Of a stretch of DNA of 46,792 nt, positions 26,340 through 34,834 are shown piece by piece. The notes below the pieces were generated by a model, which was given only the letters and a program-made list of their open reading frames with translations, did not search any database and was not told the origin of the DNA. The DNA comes from Parabacteroides sp. (GTDB taxonomy: Bacteria; Bacteroidota; Bacteroidia; Bacteroidales; Tannerellaceae). Position 1 is the stretch's first letter, and every line of letters begins with the position of its first letter. The position numbers were made by a program, and so were the translations under genes. The DNA lies in NCBI GenBank assembly GCA_017937385.1, contig JAGBDR010000085.1, forward strand, positions 1-46,792, in the 5' to 3' direction.

Positions 26340-27341
26340 ATGAAGCAACTTTTATTATTAGCACTATTCATTCCGACCCTGCTTTGGGCCCAGGATGATT
26401 CCAAGTATTTAGCCGGAGCCGTTCCTGTCGAGAATGGTAAAGTCGTATTTACTAAAGAGATAAACGCACCTTCTTATTCAAAAGATGAAGTATATGACCG
26501 GATGCTGGACTGGGCAAACGGGTTCTTCAACGAAGACGGTAGCCGGGTCGTCTACTCGGACAAGGCGAAAGGCGACATCGCCGTTGCCGGACAGACCATG
26601 CTGGTCTTCCAAAGCACGGCGCTTTCTCTGGACCGCACCAAAATGAGCTACCGCGTCACACTGGAATGCGAGAGCGGCAAATGTATCCTGAAAGCGGCCG
26701 GTATCCGTTATGAATATAATGTATCTTACCAGCGCGAACCGGAAAAATACACCGCCGAAGAGTGGATCACAGACAAATATTGCCTGAACAAGGATAAAAC
26801 CAAGTTGAACCGCGGCAACGGCAAGTTCCGCAGAAAGACGGTCGACTTCATGGACGAAATGTCCGCCGCCGCTTCCGCCGCCTTAGGCACACAGACGGTT
26901 GCCGCCGTAGCACCGACCGCTCCTGTCGCTCCTGCCCAGGCCGTAACCCCGGCGCCTGCCGCCCAACCGGTCGCTCCGGTTCCGGCCAAAGAAGGATATG
27001 TGGCTTTTGCAGCCGACAAGGTTCCGTCAACCTTATTACAGATGTTGCCGGAAAGCGATATGCAGGTCGTACCAGCCGGCAAGCCGGATACCAAGGAGAC
27101 CTCCGCCGAATGGAAAGGCACAGGCAATATGTTCGGCAAATCGATCGCCTCGATTGTCATCGGTAAAGACAGCCCTGCCTATAAGGAAATCGGAGACAAT
27201 GGCACATACAGCCTGTCTTTCTTCAAGAAAGGTGAAAACGAGGCCGCCTGGCTGATCATCGACTGCCGCAAACAGGGAGAAACGGCAGAAGGAGAACGGA
27301 TGACCGTTATCGGCGAGATCGTAAACGTATGGATGAAATAA
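26340..27341 (+). CDS. exported DUF4468 protein with Pro/Ala linker and second domain
   Basis: A 333-residue exported protein. A signal peptide (LLLLALFIPTLLWAQ, cleavage after WA) leads into a DUF4468-type domain with a TBP-like fold (about residues 25-175; ENGKVVFTKEI, then DRMLDWANGFF). Residues about 185-215 are a Pro/Ala/Val linker (APTAPVAPAQAVTPAPA). A second, smaller domain of about 110 residues ends the protein. DUF4468 proteins are frequent in gut Bacteroidales and have no assigned function; a periplasmic or outer-membrane location is inferred from the signal peptide. The next gene encodes a shorter relative 9 bases downstream. Confidence 0.8.
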   Translation: MKQLLLLALFIPTLLWAQDDSKYLAGAVPVENGKVVFTKEINAPSYSKDEVYDRMLDWANGFFNEDGSRVVYSDKAKGDIAVAGQTMLVFQSTALSLDRTKMSYRVTLECESGKCILKAAGIRYEYNVSYQREPEKYTAEEWITDKYCLNKDKTKLNRGNGKFRRKTVDFMDEMSAAASAALGTQTVAAVAPTAPVAPAQAVTPAPAAQPVAPVPAKEGYVAFAADKVPSTLLQMLPESDMQVVPAGKPDTKETSAEWKGTGNMFGKSIASIVIGKDSPAYKEIGDNGTYSLSFFKKGENEAAWLIIDCRKQGETAEGERMTVIGEIVNVWMK

Positions 27342-27350
27342 GTCAGAACA

Positions 27351-27902
27351 ATGAAAAAGTTACTTTTTCTTCTGTTAATCCTGTTCCCTGTGCTGGCAAT
27401 GGCACAGGGGCATAAAGGGGAAGTCGCCGAATGCGCCCCGATGAAAAACGGGAAAGTATGCTACAGCGACACGGTCCGCGTGAACGACATGAACCAGGAT
27501 CAGCTCTTCGACGTAATCAGCCAATGGGCAAAGAAAAACTATGCGAAAGATATCTTCCTGTCGAATGTCACCTACAAGAAAGCCAAAGGGACGATTCAGG
27601 TTTCCTCCAAAGTCGAAATGCTACTGGACGATACAGACAAGACGATCATCAAATACAAAATGGCGATCAAATGCTACGACAACAGCTATTCGGCAGAAGT
27701 CAGCAACATCGTCTACCAATACGACCCGGAGAACAACAAGAAGTTCAAGACCTATTCGGCAGAAAACGTAATCGCCAACAACGGCAAAAGCAATACGGTC
27801 GCATTGATCAAAGACCCGAAACTGTTCTGCAATGCTACGTTCTTCTTCGTCGAGAACCTGTTTGCCGATATCCTGGATGCAGTAAACGACGCAGAACTAT
27901 AG
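27351..27902 (+). CDS. exported DUF4468 protein, short form
   Basis: A 183-residue exported protein with a signal peptide (LLFLLLILFPVLAMAQ) and a single DUF4468-type domain. It shares with its upstream neighbour the order MKNGKVCYSDTV, then QLFDVISQWAKKNY, then a strand-rich half ending in a helix (FFVENLFADILDAVND). It lacks the linker and second domain. The 9-base spacing implies one transcript. Function unknown. Confidence 0.8.
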   Translation: MKKLLFLLLILFPVLAMAQGHKGEVAECAPMKNGKVCYSDTVRVNDMNQDQLFDVISQWAKKNYAKDIFLSNVTYKKAKGTIQVSSKVEMLLDDTDKTIIKYKMAIKCYDNSYSAEVSNIVYQYDPENNKKFKTYSAENVIANNGKSNTVALIKDPKLFCNATFFFVENLFADILDAVNDAEL

Positions 27903-27915
27903 CATAAAAGACAAA

Positions 27916-28003
27916 TGCCATAGGCATGGCACACCAGTTCCCTGCCCATGAAACCAAAATTCCCTGCCCATGAAACTGAAGTTCCATAGGCAGGGAATTA
28001 ATT
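27916..28003. repeat. degenerate 22-bp tandem array, four units (array 3)
   Basis: Units of exactly 22 bases begin at 27916, 27938, 27960 and 27982. The middle two begin TTCCCTGCCCATGAAAC; the last begins TTCCATAGGCAGGGAA, the inverse of the same core. ATGCCATAGGCAT (27915-27927) is a palindrome. The array fills the convergent gap between the DUF4468 pair and the AAA-ATPase gene and may itself act as terminator. Its units match array 2 read on the other strand. Confidence 0.85.
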
Positions 28004-28023
28004 TTGGATCTAATAGATACGAC

Positions 28024-29595
28024 TCACCCCTCTACCACCCACTTCTCGATATTGCGGGTTTCGGATGAAAAGTTCACTCCGATTTTAACAATTTGACGGC
28101 CATCGGAAACAAAGGGCCGAGCATACTGTTTTTCGTTGATTTGCTGCAAAGCCGCCTCCGCTGTTCCGTTCAACTTGAATTCCATCACGTAGATGTAGCG
28201 GTCGGTCTGCAACACCAAGTCGATACGGCCTCGGTTCGTGTGGTATTCTACCTTTGTGTACAAACCGATCAGGCGGAAGACGATAAACAAGACGTTCTGA
28301 TAGTGAAGCTCCGTGTCACGATCCGGCTTCAAACCAGTTATCGTTTCGTAAGGAGTATCGGCAAAGAAACTTTGCAGGCGACTGAAGAAAGCGTCATAAT
28401 CACCACTTTCTATTTCCCGGATAAAACGGCTGATTTCAAAAGAAGTCTTTGATCTACTGACATTCGCATAATAGGGCAACAAATATTTGACAAAACCTTC
28501 TTCCACCTCCACATTCGGAAAACCAAGCCGATACATACCAAATTCCGCATCATATCCCTTGATCGTCAGGTAGCCGCTCTGGTAGATCACCGGGATCGGG
28601 TCCGTATCGACCGAATCCACGCCGTCGAGTGTATCCACATCGGTTTCTTCATGCGCCAAACGGTCCAGATCATACCGGTTACGCTTCAGAAGCTCAACTA
28701 AATAAGACGGAGTACCGGTCGCGAACCAATAGCTGCCAAACTCCCGGTTCTTAAAAGCATGAAGCAAACTGAACGGGTTATAAATACCAGCCGTATCCGG
28801 TGCGAAATGATAGCCATCGTAATACCGGCGGAGTTTGTCGCATAATTCGGATTCTGTCAGATCCAATGAACGGGAAAATTCCGACAATTCATCGCCTAAG
28901 TTGTCTAACAGTTCCTGTTCGCTGATGCCGCACAGTTCATTATAGCTCCGGCGAAGCGAAATGTCTTCCAGGTTGTTCAAATCACTGAACACGCTCACCT
29001 TGCTGAACTTGGTCACGCCCGTCAGCATCGCGAAGCGGATATAGCCGTCCATCGATTTCATTACGCCATAGAACGCTTTCAGAGTCTCGCGATACTCGTT
29101 TTGCAATGCCGTATTCCCGATGGCCTGCAACAACGGTTTGTCATATTCATCTATCAAAACCACGACCCTTTGGCCAGTCTTTTCAGAGGCTTTCCGGATA
29201 AGGGTGACAAAACGGTCGTCGATGGTCACATCTGAAGAGACAGAACCATATTTTTCTTCAAAGACAAGCAACTGCCGGTCGATCAAACGGATCAAATCTT
29301 CCGGCGTGTCGAATTTCTTGGCATTCAAATCCAAGTGCAGGACGGGATAGGATTTCCACTCTTTCTCCAACCCTTCGATCGCCAAGCCGGAAAACAGTTC
29401 TTTCTTTCCCGCAAAATAGGCTTCCAAGGTCGACAAAAGCAAGCTTTTCCCGAAACGACGCGGACGGCTCAGGAAATAATAGCTCCCGCTTGTTGCCAAC
29501 TGATAGACAAGAGCGGTCTTGTCTACATAAAAATAACCGTCCCTACGAATCTTCTCGAAGTTCTGAATGCCGATTGGATAAATTTTCTTGCTCAT
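28024..29595 (-). CDS. AAA-ATPase-like protein with C-terminal PD-(D/E)XK domain
   Basis: A 523-residue member of the AAA-ATPase_like / PDDEXK_9 family, abundant and multi-copy in Bacteroidales. The N-terminal part has IQNFEKIRRDGYFYVDKT and a P-loop RRFGKS at about residues 46-51, then a Walker-B-like VVLIDEYDKPL. The C-terminal domain keeps an apparently intact nuclease motif: RIDLVLQ with Asp, then VMEFKL with Glu-x-Lys. ATG 29595 is chosen because the frame beyond it starts only at TTG. Suggested roles range from mobile-element or defence functions to DNA repair, none shown. The promoter is a perfect match. Confidence 0.88.
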   Translation of the reverse strand: MSKKIYPIGIQNFEKIRRDGYFYVDKTALVYQLATSGSYYFLSRPRRFGKSLLLSTLEAYFAGKKELFSGLAIEGLEKEWKSYPVLHLDLNAKKFDTPEDLIRLIDRQLLVFEEKYGSVSSDVTIDDRFVTLIRKASEKTGQRVVVLIDEYDKPLLQAIGNTALQNEYRETLKAFYGVMKSMDGYIRFAMLTGVTKFSKVSVFSDLNNLEDISLRRSYNELCGISEQELLDNLGDELSEFSRSLDLTESELCDKLRRYYDGYHFAPDTAGIYNPFSLLHAFKNREFGSYWFATGTPSYLVELLKRNRYDLDRLAHEETDVDTLDGVDSVDTDPIPVIYQSGYLTIKGYDAEFGMYRLGFPNVEVEEGFVKYLLPYYANVSRSKTSFEISRFIREIESGDYDAFFSRLQSFFADTPYETITGLKPDRDTELHYQNVLFIVFRLIGLYTKVEYHTNRGRIDLVLQTDRYIYVMEFKLNGTAEAALQQINEKQYARPFVSDGRQIVKIGVNFSSETRNIEKWVVEG

Positions 29596-29628
29596 AAGCG
29601 ATGGAACTGAATGCAAATTGCTAATAGA

Positions 29629-29659
29629 CAAAGATACGTAATTTCAACCTAACAGCAAA
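29629..29659 (-). promoter_or_regulatory. consensus promoter of the AAA-ATPase/nuclease gene
   Basis: On the minus strand TTTG (29656-29659), 19 bases, TATCTTTG (29629-29636). The start codon is 33 bases downstream. Confidence 0.8.
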
Positions 29660-29685
29660 CTACAGATTCCACAATAAATCAATCG

Positions 29686-30807
29686 TCATCTATCCTTTTC
29701 CAACTGCAAATAGCACCACAACGGATAATGATCGGAATAGCGCACTTTGTCGACCGTGCAATTGAGGGATTTCATGTTGGCGGAATGCAGGATGTTGTCG
29801 ATCCGGAACCAGAAGAAGTTTTCGTTGTAGGTCACTCCGACACCACGGCCCGAAGCGGCATAAGCATCTTTCAACGATCCCTGGATTGTACGGTGGGCGT
29901 ATGAAACCGGCGTGTCGTTGAAATCGCCGCATACCAATATATAATCGGTATCGATCTTCTTGATTTCCTCGGCGACCGCTCTTGCCTGACGGGCACGTAT
30001 CCGGAAGGCAGGACCCAACTTCTGCTCGATGGAACTCCGCAAGCCGTCGAGTGTCTCGGAATTCAAATTCTTGATAAATGCGGAATAATGGCTCCGGTCC
30101 TCCATCGTCAGCTTGAATGATTCCAAGTGGTTGTTGATCAAAGTCAGCTTCTTCCCGTTTATGTCCAGCTCATGAATGGACGAACCATTGAACGTGCTCT
30201 CATATCGGATCTTGCGGGACTTGGAGATCGGATATTTGGAGAACACGGCTATATTGTATTTTATCGCGCCCGACGTGCCGACCGGAATGACCGAGCGATA
30301 CCGGTACATCTTCAAGGCATCGGCAATCTTCCGGTTTGTCAGGAAATGCTTCGAAGTCCCTACCGCATATTCCTGCAAGCAAACGATGTCTGCGCCCGAC
30401 TCGGCTATGTATCGCAAAATCGGATTCGGCGACTCTTTCGAATGATCTTTATATCCGAATCCCATGACATTATAGGTCAAGACTTTCAGGACATTCTCTT
30501 TCGGTACTTCACCGACCCTGCCATGAAACGGGAAATAGCGGGTAACAGGGCCTTTGCAGACCAGGAACGAACACAGCCCGACCAAGACGAACCGCCATTC
30601 CCACACGAACAGCCAATACACCAAGAAACAGAAGTTCAAAACGCAGAACACCGGAAATCCCAAACCGAGATAAGAGAAAAGCACGCTCCTCTCCGGCGAA
30701 ATCCTGTCGGAAAAGGCCGAAGCGACCAACAACAGGATTGCAACCACATGAGCCGTACCGACTACCGACTTGAACAGTATTCTGACCGCTTTAAACCATT
30801 CGTTCAT
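29686..30807 (-). CDS. membrane-anchored endonuclease/exonuclease/phosphatase family protein
   Basis: A 373-residue protein with three N-terminal membrane spans (about residues 17-32, 42-66, 70-84) followed by an EEP-fold domain. Catalytic landmarks are Asn113 in TYNVMGFG, Glu146 in CLQEYA, GDFNDTPVS and SDHYPLW near the end. EEP enzymes hydrolyse phosphodiester or phosphomonoester bonds in nucleic acids, inositol phosphates or lipids; the membrane anchor makes a lipid or extracytoplasmic substrate plausible. The start overlaps the stop of the rhomboid gene by 4 bases, so they form one operon. Confidence 0.85.
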   Translation of the reverse strand: MNEWFKAVRILFKSVVGTAHVVAILLLVASAFSDRISPERSVLFSYLGLGFPVFCVLNFCFLVYWLFVWEWRFVLVGLCSFLVCKGPVTRYFPFHGRVGEVPKENVLKVLTYNVMGFGYKDHSKESPNPILRYIAESGADIVCLQEYAVGTSKHFLTNRKIADALKMYRYRSVIPVGTSGAIKYNIAVFSKYPISKSRKIRYESTFNGSSIHELDINGKKLTLINNHLESFKLTMEDRSHYSAFIKNLNSETLDGLRSSIEQKLGPAFRIRARQARAVAEEIKKIDTDYILVCGDFNDTPVSYAHRTIQGSLKDAYAASGRGVGVTYNENFFWFRIDNILHSANMKSLNCTVDKVRYSDHYPLWCYLQLEKDR

Positions 30808-31682
30808 TTTTTACTGGCATCAAATAGTTTTCTCTTTTCATCAGCCGAAAGGCTTTCGTAACCGGAACGTTTCAACTTGTCCAATATCGCGTCCAGCTCG
30901 GCTGTCTCCCGATGCTTGCGGGCGTTGTATTCATAATCGGTCTCCGGCCGTTTATAGGTCACCCGCATCTTGGGCTTCCGTTTCCCCAAATTCACCACCC
31001 GGTCGAGCAGGCGGTTCATCGGAGCCGTCAGATCTTTGCCCTCCTTGATCCGGGTAGCAAACCAGATGCCGAAGAGCGCTCCGCCGATATGGGCGATATG
31101 GCCGCCGGCATTCTCAGAGGTAATGGCCAGCAAATCGATCCCGAATGTAAACAGAGCCAGATAAATCAACTTGATCCGGCCAAACAGGAACAGACCGACC
31201 TCCAGGTCCTTCCGGTAGAAAGAGACGGCAAACACAATCGCCATGACCGAAGCCGACGCCCCCATCAAATAGCTATAGGCAGCAACCGTACGGAAATAGG
31301 GGAACAGATTGTATGACACCAGAAACAAGGCCGCCCCAGCAATCCCGCCCAACAGATACAAACCGCCCAACTGCCGCTCGCTGAAGAAAGAGAGGAACAG
31401 GCCACCGAACCAGTATAACCACAGCATATTGAACAGGATATGCAGGAAGTCGAAATGCGTGAACATATACGTGATAACCGTCCACGGCCGGTACAGAAGC
31501 AATCCGGGAGAGGCCGGAACCTGCAAATATTGCAAAAACGGGACACCGCCCAGATTGAACAGCATCAGGAAGACACTTGCCAACCGTATGATGACAAACA
31601 GCCCGACATTGATGTAAATCAGTTTCGCCAGGATGTTACCGGAATTGAAAGTCCGTTTGAGATCAGTAAAAATATCGCCCAT
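30804..31682 (-). CDS. rhomboid-family intramembrane serine protease
   Basis: A 292-residue rhomboid protease, which cleaves within or beside membrane segments of its substrates. Six spans are predicted; the catalytic pair is Ser143 in GASAS and His198 in HIGG, with the L1-loop motif around TVITYMFTHFDFLHILFNML. The residue after the catalytic serine is Ala instead of the usual Gly. A charged cytoplasmic tail of about 80 residues ends the protein. It overlaps the upstream rhomboid by 20 bases and the EEP gene by 4 bases. Confidence 0.92.
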   Translation of the reverse strand: MGDIFTDLKRTFNSGNILAKLIYINVGLFVIIRLASVFLMLFNLGGVPFLQYLQVPASPGLLLYRPWTVITYMFTHFDFLHILFNMLWLYWFGGLFLSFFSERQLGGLYLLGGIAGAALFLVSYNLFPYFRTVAAYSYLMGASASVMAIVFAVSFYRKDLEVGLFLFGRIKLIYLALFTFGIDLLAITSENAGGHIAHIGGALFGIWFATRIKEGKDLTAPMNRLLDRVVNLGKRKPKMRVTYKRPETDYEYNARKHRETAELDAILDKLKRSGYESLSADEKRKLFDASKK

Positions 31683-32373
31683 TGTTTATATCTTTCTTTT
31701 TCCAATACCGAACCAGGAAATACCCGAAAAGCATACCGCCCAAATGCGCAAAATGCGCGACGGAATCGCCCCCGTTATTCGCAACTCCCATAAACAGCTC
31801 CGCCAATCCGTAAAAGACCACGAAGTATTTGGCTTTGATCGGAATCGGGATGAACATCAAATAGAGCGGGACATTCGGGAACAACATGGCAAACGCCAAC
31901 AGAATACCGAATACGGAACCGGAAGCACCGATCGTAATCAGGTAGTTCAACGTAGGATCGACGGCAACCAGATGTGCCAAAGACACCCCGTTCGCACTGG
32001 CAAAAGAATGGACGGAGTAGAGCCATACTAATTCTTGCGTGATACCTGCGCCGAGGCCCGTCACCACATAAAAAGTCAGAAACCGCTTCGGCCCCCAAAT
32101 ATCTTCCAGCACACGGCCGAACATATACACGCCGAACATATTGAAAAACACGTGTGCAAAGGAATGCGTATCATGCATGAACATATAGGTGAAAAGCTGG
32201 AAAGGGTAGAAATCGCTCACCCCCGGAAAATGCAACCCGAACACCTGGACCAGATCAATCCCGACTTTGGGCAAGACAAGGCTCGCCATCCAAAACAACA
32301 GGTTGATAATAATAAGATTTTTCGTGACCATCGGGATGCTATCCAGAAATCCCGAACCATTTTGATTCATCAT
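31663..32373 (-). CDS. rhomboid-family intramembrane serine protease
   Basis: A 236-residue second rhomboid with the canonical GASGS (Ser151) and HLGG (His210) pair, six spans and almost no extra tail. The L1 segment LFTYMFMHDTHSFAHVFFNM is present. It is the first gene of the rhomboid-rhomboid-EEP operon. The pair differs from its neighbour mainly in lacking a cytoplasmic tail, which suggests separate substrates; substrates are unknown. Confidence 0.92.
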   Translation of the reverse strand: MMNQNGSGFLDSIPMVTKNLIIINLLFWMASLVLPKVGIDLVQVFGLHFPGVSDFYPFQLFTYMFMHDTHSFAHVFFNMFGVYMFGRVLEDIWGPKRFLTFYVVTGLGAGITQELVWLYSVHSFASANGVSLAHLVAVDPTLNYLITIGASGSVFGILLAFAMLFPNVPLYLMFIPIPIKAKYFVVFYGLAELFMGVANNGGDSVAHFAHLGGMLFGYFLVRYWKKKDINNGRYFY

Positions 32374-32392
32374 ATCTTTATCAATTTAAGGA

Positions 32393-32400
32393 CAAAGGTA
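32393..32400 (-). promoter_or_regulatory. -7 box of the rhomboid operon
   Basis: The minus strand reads TACCTTTG, 19 bases before the start codon. A TTTG (32424-32427) lies 23 bases further, slightly beyond the usual spacing. Confidence 0.55.
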
Positions 32401-32472
32401 TATATATTTTGGTAGTTTTCCGGCAAAACAAGACTAAAACATAGTAAATCAATAAAAAAAACGCCTTTTTTC

Positions 32473-32503
32473 TTTGCGGTATATCAAAATAGAATTACAT
32501 TTG
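32473..32503 (+). promoter_or_regulatory. consensus promoter of the HU gene
   Basis: TTTG (32473-32476), 19 bases, TACATTTG (32496-32503). The leader would be about 50 bases. Confidence 0.8.
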
Positions 32504-32559
32504 ACACCGACTTTTTGAATGATCACAAAATTGTTAAACATATTAATTATCAAACCATC

Positions 32560-32832
32560 ATGAACAAAACAGAATTTATCAATGCTGTAGCGGAAAAATC
32601 CGGCTTAAGCAAGGCTGACGCAAAGAAAGCGGTAGAAGCTTTTGTTGAAACAGTATCCGGCGAACTGAAAGAAGGCGGCAAAGTGGCCCTCTTAGGTTTC
32701 GGCTCGTTCTCTGTTGCTGAAAAATCTGCACGCAAAGGTGTTAACCCGAAGACTAAACAACCCATTGAAATTCCGGCACGCAAATCAGTCAAGTTTAAAG
32801 CTGGCGCTGAATTGTCTGAAATTATCAAGTAA
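32560..32832 (+). CDS. HU-family DNA-binding protein
   Basis: Nucleoid-associated protein that bends and compacts DNA as a dimer. The 90-residue protein has standard HU length, the start MNKTEFINAVAEKSGLSK, the hydrophobic core GFGSFSV, and the DNA-binding arm with RKGVNPKTKQPIEIPARK including the intercalating Pro. ATG 32560 is used; the in-frame upstream extension lies in the leader. It is transcribed alone from a strong consensus promoter and ends in a clear terminator. Confidence 0.97.
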   Translation: MNKTEFINAVAEKSGLSKADAKKAVEAFVETVSGELKEGGKVALLGFGSFSVAEKSARKGVNPKTKQPIEIPARKSVKFKAGAELSEIIK

Positions 32833-32853
32833 ATTAGTCTTACTTTCTCATAT

Positions 32854-32884
32854 AAAAAGGCATCCCGATGCGGGGTGCCTTTTT
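32854..32884 (+). terminator. terminator of the HU gene
   Basis: AAAAAGGCATCCCG (32854-32867) pairs with CGGGGTGCCTTTTT (32871-32884) around a 3-base loop, with one G-U pair, followed by further T. It lies 21 bases after the stop codon. Confidence 0.9.
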
Positions 32885-32912
32885 TTATTATGGTTTTTAC
32901 AAAATAAACCTG

Positions 32913-32920
32913 TACCTTTG
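32913..32920 (+). promoter_or_regulatory. -7 box of argS
   Basis: TACCTTTG followed by C, 35 bases before the argS start. No upstream TTTG at the right spacing was found. Confidence 0.55.
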
Positions 32921-32955
32921 CAGGTAAAATAAATCCGAACATATACTGAACGAAT

Positions 32956-34749
32956 ATGGTTATCGAACAACAGATTACCGGTGCGATCATGGCCGGCATA
33001 AAAGAACTGTATGGTGCCGATGTAACGGCCAACCAGGTACAACTGCAAAAGACAAAGAAAGAGTTCAAAGGACACCTGACTCTGGTAGTTTTCCCTTTCC
33101 TCCGCATGTCAAAGAAATCACCGGAACAAACAGCCGGGGAGATTGGCGAATACCTGCTCCAGCATGAACCGGCTGTAGCCGAATTCAATGTCATCAAAGG
33201 ATTCCTCAACCTGACCGTCGCCTGTGCCTGCTGGATCGATTTGCTGAACGGGATCAACAGTCAGCCGTCGTACGGGATCATCCCGGCAACGGAACAATCG
33301 CCACTGGTCATGATCGAATATTCATCGCCCAACACCAACAAGCCGCTCCACCTCGGGCACGTGCGCAACAACCTGTTGGGCTACAGCTTGTCCGAAATCA
33401 TGAAAGCAAACGGCAACCGGGTGGTCAAGACGAACATCGTCAACGACCGCGGCATCCATATCTGCAAGTCCATGCTCGCCTGGCAGAAGTGGGGTAACGG
33501 CGTGACTCCCGAAACGGCCGGCAAGAAAGGCGACCACCTGATCGGCGACTTCTACGTCCTTTTCAGCAACAAACTGAAAGAGGAAACTGCCGCCCTCGAA
33601 GCGAAAGGTATGAGCAAGGAAGAAGCCGAAGCTGCTTCTCCCCTGATGGCCGAAGCACGCGAAATGCTCCGCAAATGGGAAGCCGGCGACAAGGAGGTGC
33701 GTGCGCTTTGGGAAATGATGAACAACTGGGTGTATGCCGGATTTGACGAGACCTACAAGATGATGGGTGTAGGCTTCGACAAGATCTACTACGAATCGCA
33801 GACCTACTTGGAAGGCAAGAGCAAAGTGCTGGAAGGACTCGACAAAGGCATTTTCTACCGCCGGGAAGACGGTTCCGTATGGGCCGACCTTACGAAAGAC
33901 GGCTTGGATGAAAAATTGTTGCTCCGTGCCGACGGTACTTCCGTCTACATGACACAGGACATCGGTACCGCCAAATTACGCTTCGACGACTATCCGATCA
34001 ACAAAATGATCTATGTGGTCGGCAACGAGCAGAACTATCACTTCCAGGTATTGTCTATCCTGTTGGATAAATTAGGATTCGAGTTCGGGAAAGGTTTGGT
34101 GCACTTCTCCTACGGCATGGTCGAACTGCCGGAAGGCAAGATGAAGAGCCGCGAAGGGACAGTGGTCGATGCCGACGACCTGATGGAAGAGATGATCGGC
34201 ACAGCCCGTGAGATCTCGCAGGAGTTGGGCAAAGTAGACGAAATGACACCGGAAGAGGCGGAAGACATCGCTCGCATGGTCGGCCTCGGCTCCCTGAAAT
34301 ACTTCATCCTGAAAGTGGACCCGCGCAAGAACATGACCTTCAACCCGAAAGAATCGATCGACTTCAACGGTAACACCGGCCCGTTCATCCAGTACACCTA
34401 CGCCCGTATCCGTTCCGTCCTGCGCAAAGCGACCGAACAGGGTATCGTATTGCCGGAACAACTGCCGACAACGACTACGATCTCCGAGAAAGAGGAAAAC
34501 CTGATCCAGATGATAGCCGACTACGCTACTGTCGTTCGCGAAGCAGGAAAGGAATACAGCCCTGCCCTCATCGCCAACTACACGTACGATCTGGTAAAAG
34601 AATACAACCAGTTCTACCATGACTTCTCGATCCTCCGCGAAGAGAATGACGAAGTAAAACAATTCCGCCTCGTCCTCTCCGCCAACGTCGCCAAGATTGT
34701 CAAATCAGCCATGTCGCTGTTAGGAATCGAGGTGCCGGAACGGATGTAA
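32956..34749 (+). CDS. argS: arginyl-tRNA synthetase
   Basis: Charges tRNA-Arg with arginine. The 597-residue class I enzyme has the N-terminal additional domain, the HIGH-type motif as HLGH at residues 132-135 (SSPNTNKPLHLGHVRN), the KMSKS-type loop as KMKSREGT near 395, and a C-terminal anticodon-binding domain with TYDLVKEYNQFYH. Lengths and motifs match other Bacteroidetes enzymes. It stands alone between two terminators. Confidence 0.97.
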   Translation: MVIEQQITGAIMAGIKELYGADVTANQVQLQKTKKEFKGHLTLVVFPFLRMSKKSPEQTAGEIGEYLLQHEPAVAEFNVIKGFLNLTVACACWIDLLNGINSQPSYGIIPATEQSPLVMIEYSSPNTNKPLHLGHVRNNLLGYSLSEIMKANGNRVVKTNIVNDRGIHICKSMLAWQKWGNGVTPETAGKKGDHLIGDFYVLFSNKLKEETAALEAKGMSKEEAEAASPLMAEAREMLRKWEAGDKEVRALWEMMNNWVYAGFDETYKMMGVGFDKIYYESQTYLEGKSKVLEGLDKGIFYRREDGSVWADLTKDGLDEKLLLRADGTSVYMTQDIGTAKLRFDDYPINKMIYVVGNEQNYHFQVLSILLDKLGFEFGKGLVHFSYGMVELPEGKMKSREGTVVDADDLMEEMIGTAREISQELGKVDEMTPEEAEDIARMVGLGSLKYFILKVDPRKNMTFNPKESIDFNGNTGPFIQYTYARIRSVLRKATEQGIVLPEQLPTTTTISEKEENLIQMIADYATVVREAGKEYSPALIANYTYDLVKEYNQFYHDFSILREENDEVKQFRLVLSANVAKIVKSAMSLLGIEVPERM

Positions 34750-34774
34750 TCAGATGTAATCAATAGAAAAGCAA

Positions 34775-34816
34775 CGGCTCACAAGAGTGGAACGATCATT
34801 CCACTCTTGTGAGCCG
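34775..34816. terminator. bidirectional terminator between argS and topA
   Basis: An 18-bp perfect stem: CGGCTCACAAGAGTGGAA (34775-34792) and its complement (34799-34816), with loop CGATCA. ATTTGTTT follows on the plus strand, TTGCTTTTC on the minus strand. It serves both convergent genes. Confidence 0.85.
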
Positions 34817-34834
34817 ATTTGTTTATGCCCTGTA

